Source: an uncultured Jannaschia sp.
GTDB lineage: Bacteria > Pseudomonadota > Alphaproteobacteria > Rhodobacterales > Rhodobacteraceae
Assembly (NCBI RefSeq): GCF_947494055.1
Contig: NZ_CANLTR010000004.1
Location: forward strand, 62,001 to 126,000
Direction of reading: 5' to 3'
Length of the DNA stretch: 64,000 bases
Below are positions 16,121-24,548 of the stretch, in pieces. The first letter of the stretch is position 1. Each line of letters opens with the position of its first letter. The translations under genes were made by a program, and so were the position numbers. The notes below the pieces were generated by a model. It was given only the letters and a program-made list of their open reading frames with translations. It searched no databases and was not told where the DNA came from.

Positions 16121-17895
16121 CCCCCATCGTCGTTGCTCTCAACGCCGCCGGTGAGCCGGTCGCCCGCCGGATTGCGGACGCGCTCGATTGCCCTCTCCAC
16201 GGTCGGGCGGGACGGACGAAGGCGGAGGTCACGTTTCCCGACGCGCTGGTGCATGTGCGCGACCTCTTCGCCGCCGGGCATCCCGTGATCGGCGTCTGCG
16301 CCGCCGGCATCCTGATCCGGGCCGTGGCGCCGATGCTGGCCGACAAGCGGGCGGAGCCACCGGTCCTGTCGGTCTCCGACGACGGGCGCGTGGTCGTGCC
16401 GCTCCTCGGTGGCCATCGCGGGGCCAACCGTCTGGCGCGGCGCGTGGCGGAGGTTCTGGGCGGAACGGCAGCGGTGACGACGGCGGGGGACGTGGCCCTC
16501 GGCGTGGCGCTGGACGAGCCGCCGCAGGGCTACGCGCTCGCGAACCCGGATGACGCGAAGCCGGTCATGGCGGCGCTGCTTTCGGGTGGCGGTGCGCGGA
16601 TCACGGGGGAGGCGCTCTTCGACCTGCCTCTGGGCGATGCGGTCGAGATCGCCGTGACCGAGACGCCGGAGACGGGCGGGCCGGAACGGCTGGTCTATCA
16701 TCCGATGCGGCATGTCCTCGGCGTCGGCTGCGCGCGTGATGCGTCACCGGAAGAGCTTTGGGAGAACGCGCGCGCCGTGCTCGATGCAGCCGGGATCGCG
16801 CCCGGAGCCGTCGCCGCGATCGCCACGCTCGACCTGAAGCTCGACGAGCCGGCCATGAACGCGCTGGCCCGTCGGCTCGACCGGCCGCTGCGCGCCTTCA
16901 AGGCGGAAGAGCTTGCGGGGATTGCGGTGCCGAATCCGTCGGACGTCGTGTGCGCCGAGGTCGGCACGCCCTCTGTGGCCGAGGCGGCGGCGCTGGCCAT
17001 GACCGACGGCGATCTCGTCGTGTCGAAGCGCAAGACCGCCAACACGACCGCCGCACTGGCCCGCGCGGCCGACCCGATCGTCGCGCTGAAGGGCCGCGCG
17101 CGCGGACGGGTGAGCGTCGTCGGCATCGGACCGGGCCAGTCCGGCTGGCGCACGCCCGAGGCGAGCCGCCTGATCGCGGAGGCCGAGGAACTTGTGGGCT
17201 ACGGGCTCTATATCGACCTGCTCGGGCCGCTCGCCGCAGGCAAGCCGCGCGCCGACTTCCCGCTGGGCGGCGAGGAGGCGCGTTGCCGCTACGCGCTGGA
17301 GCGGGCGGCGGAAGGGCGCAACGTCGCGCTGGTCTGTTCGGGCGACGCCGGGATCTACGCGATGGGCGCGCTGGTCTTCGAGGTGATGGAGCGCGGCGAC
17401 CTGCCCGATGCCGCGCGCCGAGTGGAGATCGTCTGCACCCCCGGCGTGAGCGCTCTGCAGGCCGCCGCGGCCCGCGCCGGCGCGCCGCTCGGCCACGATT
17501 TCTGCGCAATCTCGCTGTCGGACCTGCTCACCCCGCGCGACGACATCCTGAGACGGCTGAGGTCGGCGGCGGAGGGGGATTTCGTGATCGCCTTCTACAA
17601 CCCGGTCTCGAAGCGCCGTCGCACGCTCCTGGCCGAGGCGCGCGACATCCTGCTGCGGCACCGTCCCGCAGATACGCCGGTCCTGCTCGCCGCCTCGCTC
17701 GGGCGGCCGGAGGAGACGATCCGCTACCGCAGGCTCGACGAACTCGACGTGGACGAGGTCGACATGCTGACTGTCGTGCTCGTGGGCTCCAGCCAGACGC
17801 GCCTGATGCGGACGGGGGACGGGCCGCGCATGTACACGCCGCGCGGCTATGCCCGGAAGATGGCAGGCGGCGATCTGGCGGGGGCGGCGGAATGA
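16111..17895 (+). CDS. cobJ: Fusion of CbiG/CobE-like protein and precorrin-3B C17-methyltransferase (CobJ)
   Basis: A 594-residue two-part protein. Residues 1-~310 resemble CbiG: an N-terminal part with VIGVCAAGILIRAVAPML and LLGGHRGANRLAR, then a CobE/CbiG-C part with GVGCARDASPEELW and SVAEAAALAM. Residues ~330-594 are CobJ: VSVVGIGPGQSGWRTPEA, VCSGDAGIYAMGALVFEV, CTPGVSALQAAAARAGAPLGHDF, FYNPVSKRRRTL. CobJ carries out ring contraction and C-17 methylation. CbiG opens the delta-lactone in the anaerobic route, so here it may act as a CobE-like helper. Such fusions occur in Rhodobacterales. Confidence 0.93.
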   Translation: MALTPIVVALNAAGEPVARRIADALDCPLHGRAGRTKAEVTFPDALVHVRDLFAAGHPVIGVCAAGILIRAVAPMLADKRAEPPVLSVSDDGRVVVPLLGGHRGANRLARRVAEVLGGTAAVTTAGDVALGVALDEPPQGYALANPDDAKPVMAALLSGGGARITGEALFDLPLGDAVEIAVTETPETGGPERLVYHPMRHVLGVGCARDASPEELWENARAVLDAAGIAPGAVAAIATLDLKLDEPAMNALARRLDRPLRAFKAEELAGIAVPNPSDVVCAEVGTPSVAEAAALAMTDGDLVVSKRKTANTTAALARAADPIVALKGRARGRVSVVGIGPGQSGWRTPEASRLIAEAEELVGYGLYIDLLGPLAAGKPRADFPLGGEEARCRYALERAAEGRNVALVCSGDAGIYAMGALVFEVMERGDLPDAARRVEIVCTPGVSALQAAAARAGAPLGHDFCAISLSDLLTPRDDILRRLRSAAEGDFVIAFYNPVSKRRRTLLAEARDILLRHRPADTPVLLAASLGRPEETIRYRRLDELDVDEVDMLTVVLVGSSQTRLMRTGDGPRMYTPRGYARKMAGGDLAGAAE

Positions 17896-18659
17896 TTGTC
17901 CACTTCATCGGCGCCGGGCCCGGCGACCCGGAACTCCTGACGCTGAAGGCGCAGCGCCTGATCCGTGCCTGTCCGGTCTGCCTCTATGCCGGCTCGCTCG
18001 TGCCGGAAGCGGTGGTGGCGGAGGCGCCCCCGGGCGCGCGGGTGCTGGACACCGCGCCGATGACGCTGGAGGAGACGCATGCGGAGATCGTCGCGGCGCA
18101 CGATCGGGGCGAGGACGTGGCGCGCGTCCATTCCGGCGATCCCTCCCTCTACGGTGCCATCGCAGAGCAGATCCGGCTCCTGCGCCGGGGCGGCATCCCC
18201 TATGACATCGTGCCCGGCGTGCCGGCCTATGCCGCTGCCGCCGCGGCGCTGGGCCGGGAACTGACCGTGCCGGAGGTCGCGCAGTCGATCGTGCTGACGC
18301 GCATGTCGATGAAGTCGACCTCCATGCCCGCGGGCGAGACGCTGGAGAACTTCGCGCGCACGGGCGCAACGCTCGCCATCCATCTGGGCGTGCGGGCGCT
18401 ACGCGAGATCGAGCGGGTGCTGACCCCGCATTACGGTGCCGATTGCCCGGTCGTGGTGGCCTACCGGGTCGGCTGGCCGGACGAGATGCTCTTGCGCGGG
18501 ACGCTCGCCGATATCCATGCGAAGGTCCGGACCGAGAAGATCACGCGCACCGCGCTCGTCCTCGTCGGACCGGCTCTGGGGGATGTCGTCGGGTTCCGGG
18601 ACTCCGCGCTCTACGATGCGGCGATGCCGCACGTATTGCGGCCCCGTGCGAAACGATGA
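17892..18659 (+). CDS. cobM: Precorrin-4 C11-methyltransferase
   Basis: A 255-residue tetrapyrrole methyltransferase: VHFIGAGPGDPELLTLKAQR, VHSGDPSLYGAIAEQIR, IVPGVPAYAAAAAALG and the CobM-specific TRMSMKSTSMPAGE. It methylates precorrin-4 at C-11. ATG 17892 overlaps the previous stop by four bases, so the operon 12169-18659 is translated with coupling almost throughout. The monooxygenase (CobG/CobZ), CobK and late genes are not in the window. Confidence 0.95.
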   Translation: MIVHFIGAGPGDPELLTLKAQRLIRACPVCLYAGSLVPEAVVAEAPPGARVLDTAPMTLEETHAEIVAAHDRGEDVARVHSGDPSLYGAIAEQIRLLRRGGIPYDIVPGVPAYAAAAAALGRELTVPEVAQSIVLTRMSMKSTSMPAGETLENFARTGATLAIHLGVRALREIERVLTPHYGADCPVVVAYRVGWPDEMLLRGTLADIHAKVRTEKITRTALVLVGPALGDVVGFRDSALYDAAMPHVLRPRAKR

Positions 18660-18790
18660 TGCGAGCGTAGCGACCGACGTCACGAAAGCTTCGGCAAGGC
18701 GTCATTGACTCTTCATGCAGGTCGTTCAGTCTCCTTCCCATGCCGGCGGTCGAATGTCCCGCCTCCGGCCTCGCGACATGGGAGGATGCC

Positions 18791-19153
18791 GTGAACGAGA
18801 GCGAACCCTATCTGCCGCAGGAGGTCCGCGACGGACTGGCCCGCGCCCGAGACCGAGACAGGCGCCGCAGCGGTGGCCGCCTCCGGGTCCAGGTCGGGGA
18901 CACCTGGTACCCGATCCTGCGCTACGACGAGACGGGGTTCGAAGTCGCCTTGCAGACCGCCCCGAAGCTGCGCGGGCTGGTGGAGATCCACGAAGGGCCG
19001 CGGTTTCTGAGGTCCGTCCTGATCGTGGCGACGGAGCCCGTTGGCGACGCGATGCGCTACGTGTTCAAGCGGGCCACGGCGGCACGCACGTCGCCGCCGC
19101 TGGACTATGAACGGCCGTCGGACGAGCCCCTGGGATACCTCACGTCGCGCTAG
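18791..19153 (+). CDS. Conserved-looking hypothetical protein
   Basis: A 120-residue soluble protein with no signal or membrane segment. GTG 18791 sits five bases after GGGAGGA and is preferred to an ATG at 18740 with no ribosome site. The core (RVQVGDTWYPILRYDETGFEV through RGLVEIHEGPRFLRSVLIVATE) looks like a small beta-barrel of the PilZ-like or SH3-like kind, but key PilZ RxxxR and D/NxSxxG motifs are not evident. The 3' end overlaps the opposing dipeptidase by 14 bases. Confidence 0.7.
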   Translation: MNESEPYLPQEVRDGLARARDRDRRRSGGRLRVQVGDTWYPILRYDETGFEVALQTAPKLRGLVEIHEGPRFLRSVLIVATEPVGDAMRYVFKRATAARTSPPLDYERPSDEPLGYLTSR

Positions 19154-19943
19154 GCGCGTCCGCGGGCACCGAGTAATAGGCCGCCGGCCTGCCGGTCAGC
19201 CGCGCCCACATCTGGTCACCCAGCGAGAAATGCCACCACTCGGTCGGGTTGTTCGCGAACCCGGCCTCCGCCATCAGCCAGTAGAGCAGTCGGCGATTCG
19301 CCCGCGCCTCGTGATGCGAGAAGGCGAGGCCCTCGGGTTCGCCCTCGAAATGCGCGGTGTTGGCGGCGGCGGAAAGGTCGTCGAAGATCGTCCCCATGAA
19401 GAGCTCGGCGCCGTGCCGGTGCCGGATCGTCAGGTCCACCGCCGCACCCGTCGCGTGCGGCGGCGGCGAGAGCGGGTCGATCGCGCCATCGGCGCCGCGG
19501 GCGAAGTAGCGCTCCGTCTCGGCCATGATTTGCACGGTGTCCCACTCGGGATGCAGTCCGCGCAGGCGGTCGGGCATCCAGTGGTCGTGGAAGTGGTTCT
19601 GCACGGCGAGCGGCCGCCACGCGTCGAACACCCAGAGTTCCAGACCGTAAGGCACGAGACGTTCGTTGACCCCGTTGAGCCGATCGATCAGCGGCCGGCG
19701 CAGCAGCAGGTCCGCGACCGCGTGAGGGATGCGTGCGTGATAGGGCGGCACGCCCGTGTGATAGGCGTTCGCCCCGGCGAGGTCGTGGTCGCGGATCTCC
19801 GCCATCGGATCCGCTCCACGGGGATCGGTGAGATCGACGGGATGGTCGCGGTAGCCGGACCGCAGGGTCGCGGCCCGGGCCACCCTGTCGGCGATGGGTC
19901 GGCCGCGCAGCGGCGCGAGGGGGCCTTCGGTCAGGTGCAGCAT
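19140..19943 (-). CDS. D-alanyl-D-alanine dipeptidase (VanX-like, M15D)
   Basis: A 267-residue zinc dipeptidase. The M15D signatures are all present: ELWVFDAWRP, the zinc-binding SPPPHATGAAVDLT (SxHxxGxAxD-like), and the C-terminal EWWHFS with the catalytic Glu and third zinc ligand. It hydrolyses D-Ala-D-Ala, and in non-resistant bacteria it recycles wall-derived dipeptide. No export signal is visible. It is divergent from a D-amino-acid transaminase, which could use the released D-alanine. An upstream in-frame ATG (19979) is less likely to be the start. Confidence 0.88.
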   Translation of the reverse strand: MLHLTEGPLAPLRGRPIADRVARAATLRSGYRDHPVDLTDPRGADPMAEIRDHDLAGANAYHTGVPPYHARIPHAVADLLLRRPLIDRLNGVNERLVPYGLELWVFDAWRPLAVQNHFHDHWMPDRLRGLHPEWDTVQIMAETERYFARGADGAIDPLSPPPHATGAAVDLTIRHRHGAELFMGTIFDDLSAAANTAHFEGEPEGLAFSHHEARANRRLLYWLMAEAGFANNPTEWWHFSLGDQMWARLTGRPAAYYSVPADAPSAT

Positions 19944-20005
19944 GGCGCGAGGCTTGACCCCGCCGCACCCGCTCCGCAAGAGAGCACCGGAGCGATCGGA
20001 GGCCC

Positions 20006-20860
20006 ATGATGCGGATTGTCTACGTGAACGGCGACTACGTCCCCGAGGACGAGGCCAAGGTCTCGGTCTTCGATCGCGGCTTCCTCTTTGCCGACGGCGT
20101 CTACGAAGTGACGAGCGTGCTTGGCGGCAAGCTCATCGACTTTCCCGGCCACGCCGCGCGCCTGCGCCGGTCGCTGGGCGAGCTCGAGATGGAGAGCCCC
20201 GTGACCGAGGAGGCGCTTCTGGCCATCCACCGCGAACTCGTGTCGCGCAACGGGATCGAGGACGGTCTCGTCTACCTCCAGGTGACGCGCGGTGCGGCGG
20301 ACCGGGACTTCGCCTATCCGGCCGAGCCCAAGCCAACCCTCGTTCTCTTCACCCAGTCGAAGCCCGGGATGGCCGACGCGCCGATGGCCCGGGCGGGCCT
20401 GTCGGTCATCTCCATCCCCGACCGCCGCTGGGGCCGGCGGGACATCAAGACGGTGCAGCTTCTCTATCCGAGCATGGGCAAGATGATGGCCAAGGCCGAG
20501 GGCGCCGACGACGCCTGGATGGTCGAGGACGGCGCGGTGACGGAAGGCACGTCGAACAACGCCTACATCGTCAGGGACGGCGTCATCGTCACCCGTCAGC
20601 TAGGGGAGGAGATCCTGCACGGGATCACGCGGAAGGCCGTGCTGGCGCTCGCACGAGAGGCGCAGATGAAGGTGGAGGAACGCCCCTTCACGATCGAGGA
20701 AGCGCAGGCCGCGGACGAAGCCTTCGTCACCTCCGCCTCGACCTTCGTGATGCCCGTGGTGCGGATCGACGGCGCGACGGTCGGGACGGGCGAACCCGGC
20801 CCCGTGGCGGCACGCCTGCGGGAGATCTACCTCGAGGAGAGCCGCAAGGCCGCGATCTAG
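20006..20860 (+). CDS. dat: D-amino-acid transaminase (class IV PLP enzyme)
   Basis: A 284-residue fold-type IV aminotransferase. PLP lysine is Lys148 in RRDIKTVQLL, and Glu180 in DGAVTEGTSNNAYIV coordinates the pyridine nitrogen. Other conserved pieces are FDRGFLFADGVYEV and the SASTFVMPVVRIDG that closes the phosphate site. The RxDIK context is that of D-alanine aminotransferase rather than BCAT. It interconverts D-Ala/2-oxoglutarate with pyruvate/D-Glu. Its role next to the VanX-like gene suggests D-alanine recycling. Confidence 0.9.
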   Translation: MMRIVYVNGDYVPEDEAKVSVFDRGFLFADGVYEVTSVLGGKLIDFPGHAARLRRSLGELEMESPVTEEALLAIHRELVSRNGIEDGLVYLQVTRGAADRDFAYPAEPKPTLVLFTQSKPGMADAPMARAGLSVISIPDRRWGRRDIKTVQLLYPSMGKMMAKAEGADDAWMVEDGAVTEGTSNNAYIVRDGVIVTRQLGEEILHGITRKAVLALAREAQMKVEERPFTIEEAQAADEAFVTSASTFVMPVVRIDGATVGTGEPGPVAARLREIYLEESRKAAI

Positions 20861-21129
20861 TCGTGCAGTTCGTATCCGTCCCAGCCGAGGATGATCTCGA
20901 CGCGGGACCGGTCGTTCATCCTGTTGAACCCGCCGATGTTCAAGGCCCGGCCCTGAAGTTGCAGATGCAGGGCGGAAAGCTGACGATTCGTCAGGCTCGT
21001 GACGTCGACGCGTTCGAAGCCGAGGAGGTCGAGCCGTCGCTCTACCAGGGCCTCGAGCTGCGAACGCTGCTCGGCCGCGGCGGGCGTCGCGATCGCGAGC
21101 ATTGTACCCAGAAGAAGCACACGGATCAC
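20857..21129 (-). CDS. Small periplasmic protein, paralogue of the adjacent lipoprotein
   Basis: A 90-residue precursor with a Sec signal (MIRVLLLGTMLAIATPAAA) and a mature domain of about 70 residues. The core VDVTSLTNRQLSALHLQLQ aligns with VDVSQLSNGQVMAIYRTLY of the gene just upstream, followed by a basic, Arg-containing stretch. The two therefore look like diverged tandem duplicates. The start overlaps the stop of that gene (ATGA). Function is unknown. Confidence 0.8.
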   Translation of the reverse strand: MIRVLLLGTMLAIATPAAAEQRSQLEALVERRLDLLGFERVDVTSLTNRQLSALHLQLQGRALNIGGFNRMNDRSRVEIILGWDGYELHD

Positions 21130-21452
21130 CGGTCCTGCCCGAGAACGCGGTCGACCCCTCGCTGCAACGGGCCGGGCCGGATGATGGAACTGATGCGCCC
21201 CCGGATGTCCCCGGGGGACCGCTTGGAATAGAGTGTACGGTAGATCGCCATGACCTGCCCATTGGACAGCTGGCTCACATCCACATCGTCGTAGCCGTAG
21301 AGAGGCAGTTCATTCTCGATGTTTGACCGGGGCCCGGTGAGCGGCGCCTGTCCGATCGTCGTGATGCCGGGTCCGGTGAGTGCGCCCCGCGAGCAGGCCG
21401 ACGTCGCAAGCGCCACGATCAGGATCGTTGCGGGTAAGGTGAAGCATCGCAT
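21126..21452 (-). CDS. Small lipoprotein, unknown
   Basis: A 108-residue precursor with a lipoprotein signal ending TSAC (Cys20). The mature part contains YGYDDVDVSQLSNGQVMAIY and GRISSIIRPG. AAGGAGGGTTCCAACG before the ATG gives a strong ribosome site and fixes the start. It is the first gene of a two-gene unit with its paralogue at 20857-21129. The shared motif suggests both bind a common envelope partner, which is inference. Confidence 0.82.
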   Translation of the reverse strand: MRCFTLPATILIVALATSACSRGALTGPGITTIGQAPLTGPRSNIENELPLYGYDDVDVSQLSNGQVMAIYRTLYSKRSPGDIRGRISSIIRPGPLQRGVDRVLGQDR

Positions 21453-21526
21453 CGTTGGAACCCTCCTTCTTCGGAGGGATCTGGGCAGCGAATGCGCAAG
21501 GTCAAATACAAAGCCGCGTGACCGGT

Positions 21527-21850
21527 TCAGCCTTCCGCCCCGACGTTTTTCGCGAAGCTCGTCTGGAACGCGTCCCGTTGCTGGGGCGAGGCCTCCTGCT
21601 GATGGCGTGCTTTCCATTCGTCGAAGGGCATGCCGTAGAACGCCTCGCGCGCCTCCTCCTTCGTCATCGGGACGCCGCGCGCCTCCGCGGCCTCCCCGTA
21701 CCATCGGGACAGGCAGTTCCGGCAGAACCCGGCAAGGTTCATCAGGTCGATATTCTGCGCGTCGGGCCGGTCATCGAGCAGATGCTGCCGCAGGCGACGG
21801 AACGCGGCGGCCTCGACCTCGGTGCGGGTAGCATCGTCCATTTCGGGCAT
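21527..21850 (-). CDS. DUF1244 protein
   Basis: A 107-residue small cytosolic protein of the DUF1244 family: ATRTEVEAAAFRRLRQHLL, IDLMNLAGFCRNCLSRWY with the conserved Cys pair, and EAREAFYGMPFDEWKARHQ. The family is common in proteobacteria with an all-helical known fold but no assigned activity. GAGGAGGCTCCG before the ATG sets the start at 21850 rather than the longer in-frame extension. Confidence 0.92.
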   Translation of the reverse strand: MPEMDDATRTEVEAAAFRRLRQHLLDDRPDAQNIDLMNLAGFCRNCLSRWYGEAAEARGVPMTKEEAREAFYGMPFDEWKARHQQEASPQQRDAFQTSFAKNVGAEG

Positions 21851-21962
21851 CGGAGCCTCCTCGGTGGCATGATTGCTTCCGATGCGAGATGCGCGTGCCA
21901 CAAGGCCGGGTCAAGTCGGACGGCGGCCCGATCACGCCTTGCAGACCATTCGTACCGGACTA

Positions 21963-21988
21963 GGGTGCAGCCGAACCCCGTTGCACCC
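21963..21988. promoter_or_regulatory. Inverted repeat upstream of pyruvate kinase
   Basis: GGGTGCA (21963-21969) and TGCACCC (21982-21988) form a perfect 7-bp dyad with a 12-base centre, 58 bases before the pyk start. The spacing suits either an operator or a short stem-loop in the leader. No regulator is identifiable. Confidence 0.3.
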
Positions 21989-22046
21989 GACCGCCGTCGA
22001 AGGCAGAGGTGCGAGCGCTAACAGCATACATTCTCAGGAGCGTGCC

Positions 22047-23492
22047 ATGAGACGCCACCGCAATGTCAAGATCGTCGCGACCCTTGGCCCGGCTTCCAGC
22101 GAATACGACACGATCCGTGCGTTGTTCGAAGCGGGCGCCGACGTGTTCCGACTGAACATGAGCCACGGCGACCACGACGACATTCGCTCGCGCCACAACA
22201 TCATCCGCGATATCGAGCGCGATACGGGGCGGCCGATGTGCATCCTCGCCGACCTGCAAGGTCCGAAACTGCGTTGCGGCGTGTTCGACACCGGCTCGGC
22301 CGAGATCGAGGCCGGGACGTCTTTCCGCTTCGATCTCGACGACACGCCGGGCGACGCGACGCGGGTGCAACTGCCCCACAAGGAAATCTTCGAGGCGCTC
22401 GAGCCCGGGGCCACGCTTCTCGTGAACGACGGCAAGCTGCGGCTGCGGGTCGATGAATGCGGCGGCGACTTCGCGCAATGCACCGTCCAGGCCGGCGGCA
22501 CGATCTCGAACCACAAGGGCGTCAACGTCCCCGACGTGGTGCTGCCGCTCGCCGCCCTGTCCGAGAAGGATCGCAAGGATCTCGAATTCGTCTGCGAGCT
22601 CGGCGTGGACTGGCTGGCGCTGAGCTTCGTGCAACGGGCCGCCGACGTGGAGGAGGCGCGGGAACTCGTGCGAGGCCGCGCGGCCATCATGTCGAAGATC
22701 GAGAAGCCCGCCGCGGTGGAGGCGTTCGACGAGATCCTCGAGGCCAGCGACGGGATCATGGTCGCGCGCGGGGATCTCGGCGTGGAGCTCCCGGTGCAGG
22801 CGGTGCCGCCGATCCAGAAGCGCATGACGCGCAAGTGCCGCGCGGCGGCCAAGCCGGTGATCGTGGCGACGCAGATGCTCGAATCGATGATCGACAGCCC
22901 GATGCCCACCCGCGCGGAGGTCTCGGACGTGGCGACGGCGATCTACGAGGGGACGGACGCGATCATGCTGTCGGCGGAATCGGCGGCCGGCTCCTACCCG
23001 GTCCAGGCCGTGAAGATGATGAACGACGTGGCCGAGCAGGTGGAGGACGACCGGACTTACCGCGAGATCATCGAAGCCAGCCGTTCCTCCCACCTCTCGA
23101 CCACCGCCGACGGCATCGTCGCCGCCGCGCGCGAAATCGCCGAAACGACGAACATCAAGGCGATCTGCTGTTTTTCGCATTCCGGCTCCACCGCGCTCAA
23201 GATCAGCCGGGAGCGGCCGCGCGTGCCGATCATCGCGCTGACCCCGATCGTGGAGACGTCGCGGCGCATGGTCCTGTCCTGGGGATGCCATTCGGTGATG
23301 ACGCAGACGGTGGAGCGCTTCAAGTTCGCCGTCGTCTCGGCTGTCCGCGCGGCCAAGGCTGCGGGCTTCGCGGTGCCGGAGGATCAGGTCGTGGTGATGG
23401 CGGGCATTCCGTTCAACCAGCCGGGCTCGACGAACATCCTGCGGGTCGCGCCCTGCGACGAGCGGCTGATCTTCGGCGCCGAGGTCGATTGA
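22047..23492 (+). CDS. pyk: Pyruvate kinase
   Basis: A 481-residue glycolytic enzyme transferring phosphate from PEP to ADP. The N-terminal VKIVATLGPASS, FRLNMSHG and ADLQGPKLR, the catalytic MSKIEKPAAVEAFDEI, the metal-binding GIMVARGDLGVELP, and PVIVATQMLESMIDSPMPTRAEVSDVA are all intact. The C-terminal regulatory domain is full length. CAGGAG lies five bases before ATG 22047. Confidence 0.97.
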   Translation: MRRHRNVKIVATLGPASSEYDTIRALFEAGADVFRLNMSHGDHDDIRSRHNIIRDIERDTGRPMCILADLQGPKLRCGVFDTGSAEIEAGTSFRFDLDDTPGDATRVQLPHKEIFEALEPGATLLVNDGKLRLRVDECGGDFAQCTVQAGGTISNHKGVNVPDVVLPLAALSEKDRKDLEFVCELGVDWLALSFVQRAADVEEARELVRGRAAIMSKIEKPAAVEAFDEILEASDGIMVARGDLGVELPVQAVPPIQKRMTRKCRAAAKPVIVATQMLESMIDSPMPTRAEVSDVATAIYEGTDAIMLSAESAAGSYPVQAVKMMNDVAEQVEDDRTYREIIEASRSSHLSTTADGIVAAAREIAETTNIKAICCFSHSGSTALKISRERPRVPIIALTPIVETSRRMVLSWGCHSVMTQTVERFKFAVVSAVRAAKAAGFAVPEDQVVVMAGIPFNQPGSTNILRVAPCDERLIFGAEVD

Positions 23493-23493
23493 T

Positions 23494-23796
23494 GTGACCG
23501 GCCCGCCATGGCCTTCGGCCATGTCGGCAAGCCTGCTTCGCGTCGTCCTGCCCGACTTGGACCTGCCGCCGCCGGGCGATCCGGCCCTGTTGACGGTGCT
23601 TGCGAGCCTGCTCGCAGTGCTCGGGCTCGTCGGGCTGGTGGCGGCCTGGGCGGAGCGCCGGGTCTCCTGGCTCTCCGTCCTGACGCTCATTGTCGCGGCG
23701 GCGCTCTTCGTCTGGCTCTGGGACGCGGAGCGCGCCTTCGACCCGATGTCGGTGCCGGAAGCCTTCATCGAGATGCTGGCCCGCTTCATCCGCTGA
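23494..23796 (+). CDS. Two-helix membrane protein
   Basis: About 100 residues with two hydrophobic helices (roughly LLTVLASLLAVLGLVGLVAAW and WLSVLTLIVAAALFVWLW) and a short C-terminal amphipathic helix ending FIEMLARFIR. GTG 23494 follows the pyk stop at once; ATG 23521 is an alternative start. It is probably co-transcribed with pyk. No family is recognised. Confidence 0.7.
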   Translation: MTGPPWPSAMSASLLRVVLPDLDLPPPGDPALLTVLASLLAVLGLVGLVAAWAERRVSWLSVLTLIVAAALFVWLWDAERAFDPMSVPEAFIEMLARFIR

Positions 23797-23907
23797 CCGC
23801 CCGCACGGCCCTTGCCAAACCGGGGGGCGCCGGCTACACGGCCCGCTCGAATGTCCGCCCGCCCGGCGATTGGGATGCCGAGGCGCGCGACGGAGAAGGA
23901 GTCCGAA

Positions 23908-24108
23908 ATGCCCAAGATGAAGACGAAGTCGAGCGCCAAGAAGCGCTTCAAGGTCACGGCGAGCGGCAAGGTCCTCGCCGGCCAGGCCGGCAAGCGCCAT
24001 GGCATGATCAAGCGCCACAAGAAGTTCATCCGCGACGCCCGCGGCCTGACCACCCTGTCCGCCCCTGACGCGAAGATCGTCAAGGGCTACATGCCCTACG
24101 ATCGCTGA
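23908..24108 (+). CDS. rpmI: 50S ribosomal protein L35
   Basis: A 66-residue basic ribosomal protein: [20 protein letters not shown], then [19 protein letters not shown] and [26 protein letters not shown] precedes the ATG. It is co-transcribed with rplT 12 bases downstream. infC, often upstream of this pair, is absent here. Confidence 0.98.
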   Translation: MPKMKTKSSAKKRFKVTASGKVLAGQAGKRHGMIKRHKKFIRDARGLTTLSAPDAKIVKGYMPYDR

Positions 24109-24120
24109 GGAGGAGAGACC

Positions 24121-24480
24121 ATGAGCCGCGTAACCTCCGGTGTCGTCACCCATGCCCGCCACAAGAAGGTCCTGAAGGCCGCGAAGGGCTATTACGGCCG
24201 TCGTTCCACGACCTTCAAGGTCGCCGCGCAGGCGGTTGACAAGGCCAACCAATACGCCACGCGCGACCGCAAGAACCGCAAGCGCAACTTCCGCGCCCTG
24301 TGGATTCAGCGGATCAACGCCGCCGTGCGCGCCCACGATTCCGAGATGACCTATTCGCGCTTTATCAACGCGCTGTCGAAGGCCGGGATCGAGGTGGACC
24401 GCAAGGTGCTCGCCGATCTGGCCGTCCACGAGCCCGAGGCCTTCGCCGCGATCGTGGATCAGGCCCGCGCCGCGGCCTGA
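24121..24480 (+). CDS. rplT: 50S ribosomal protein L20
   Basis: A 119-residue 23S rRNA-binding assembly protein with the expected basic N-terminal arm ([38 protein letters not shown]) and globular end ([39 protein letters not shown]). GGAGGAGAGACC precedes the ATG. A terminator hairpin follows the stop. Confidence 0.98.
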   Translation: MSRVTSGVVTHARHKKVLKAAKGYYGRRSTTFKVAAQAVDKANQYATRDRKNRKRNFRALWIQRINAAVRAHDSEMTYSRFINALSKAGIEVDRKVLADLAVHEPEAFAAIVDQARAAA

Positions 24481-24506
24481 GCGCAGCCGGACCCTGAACT
24501 GCATGC

Positions 24507-24528
24507 GGGCCGTCCTTCGGGGCGGCCC
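24507..24528 (+). terminator. TTCG-loop terminator after rplT
   Basis: GGGCCGTCC (24507-24515) and GGGCGGCCC (24520-24528) form a nine-pair stem (one G-T pair) capped by a TTCG tetraloop, 26 bases after the rplT stop. Only a short T run follows (CCGTTTGG). Confidence 0.7.
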
Positions 24529-24548
24529 GATCCGTTTGGAGGCCATCC

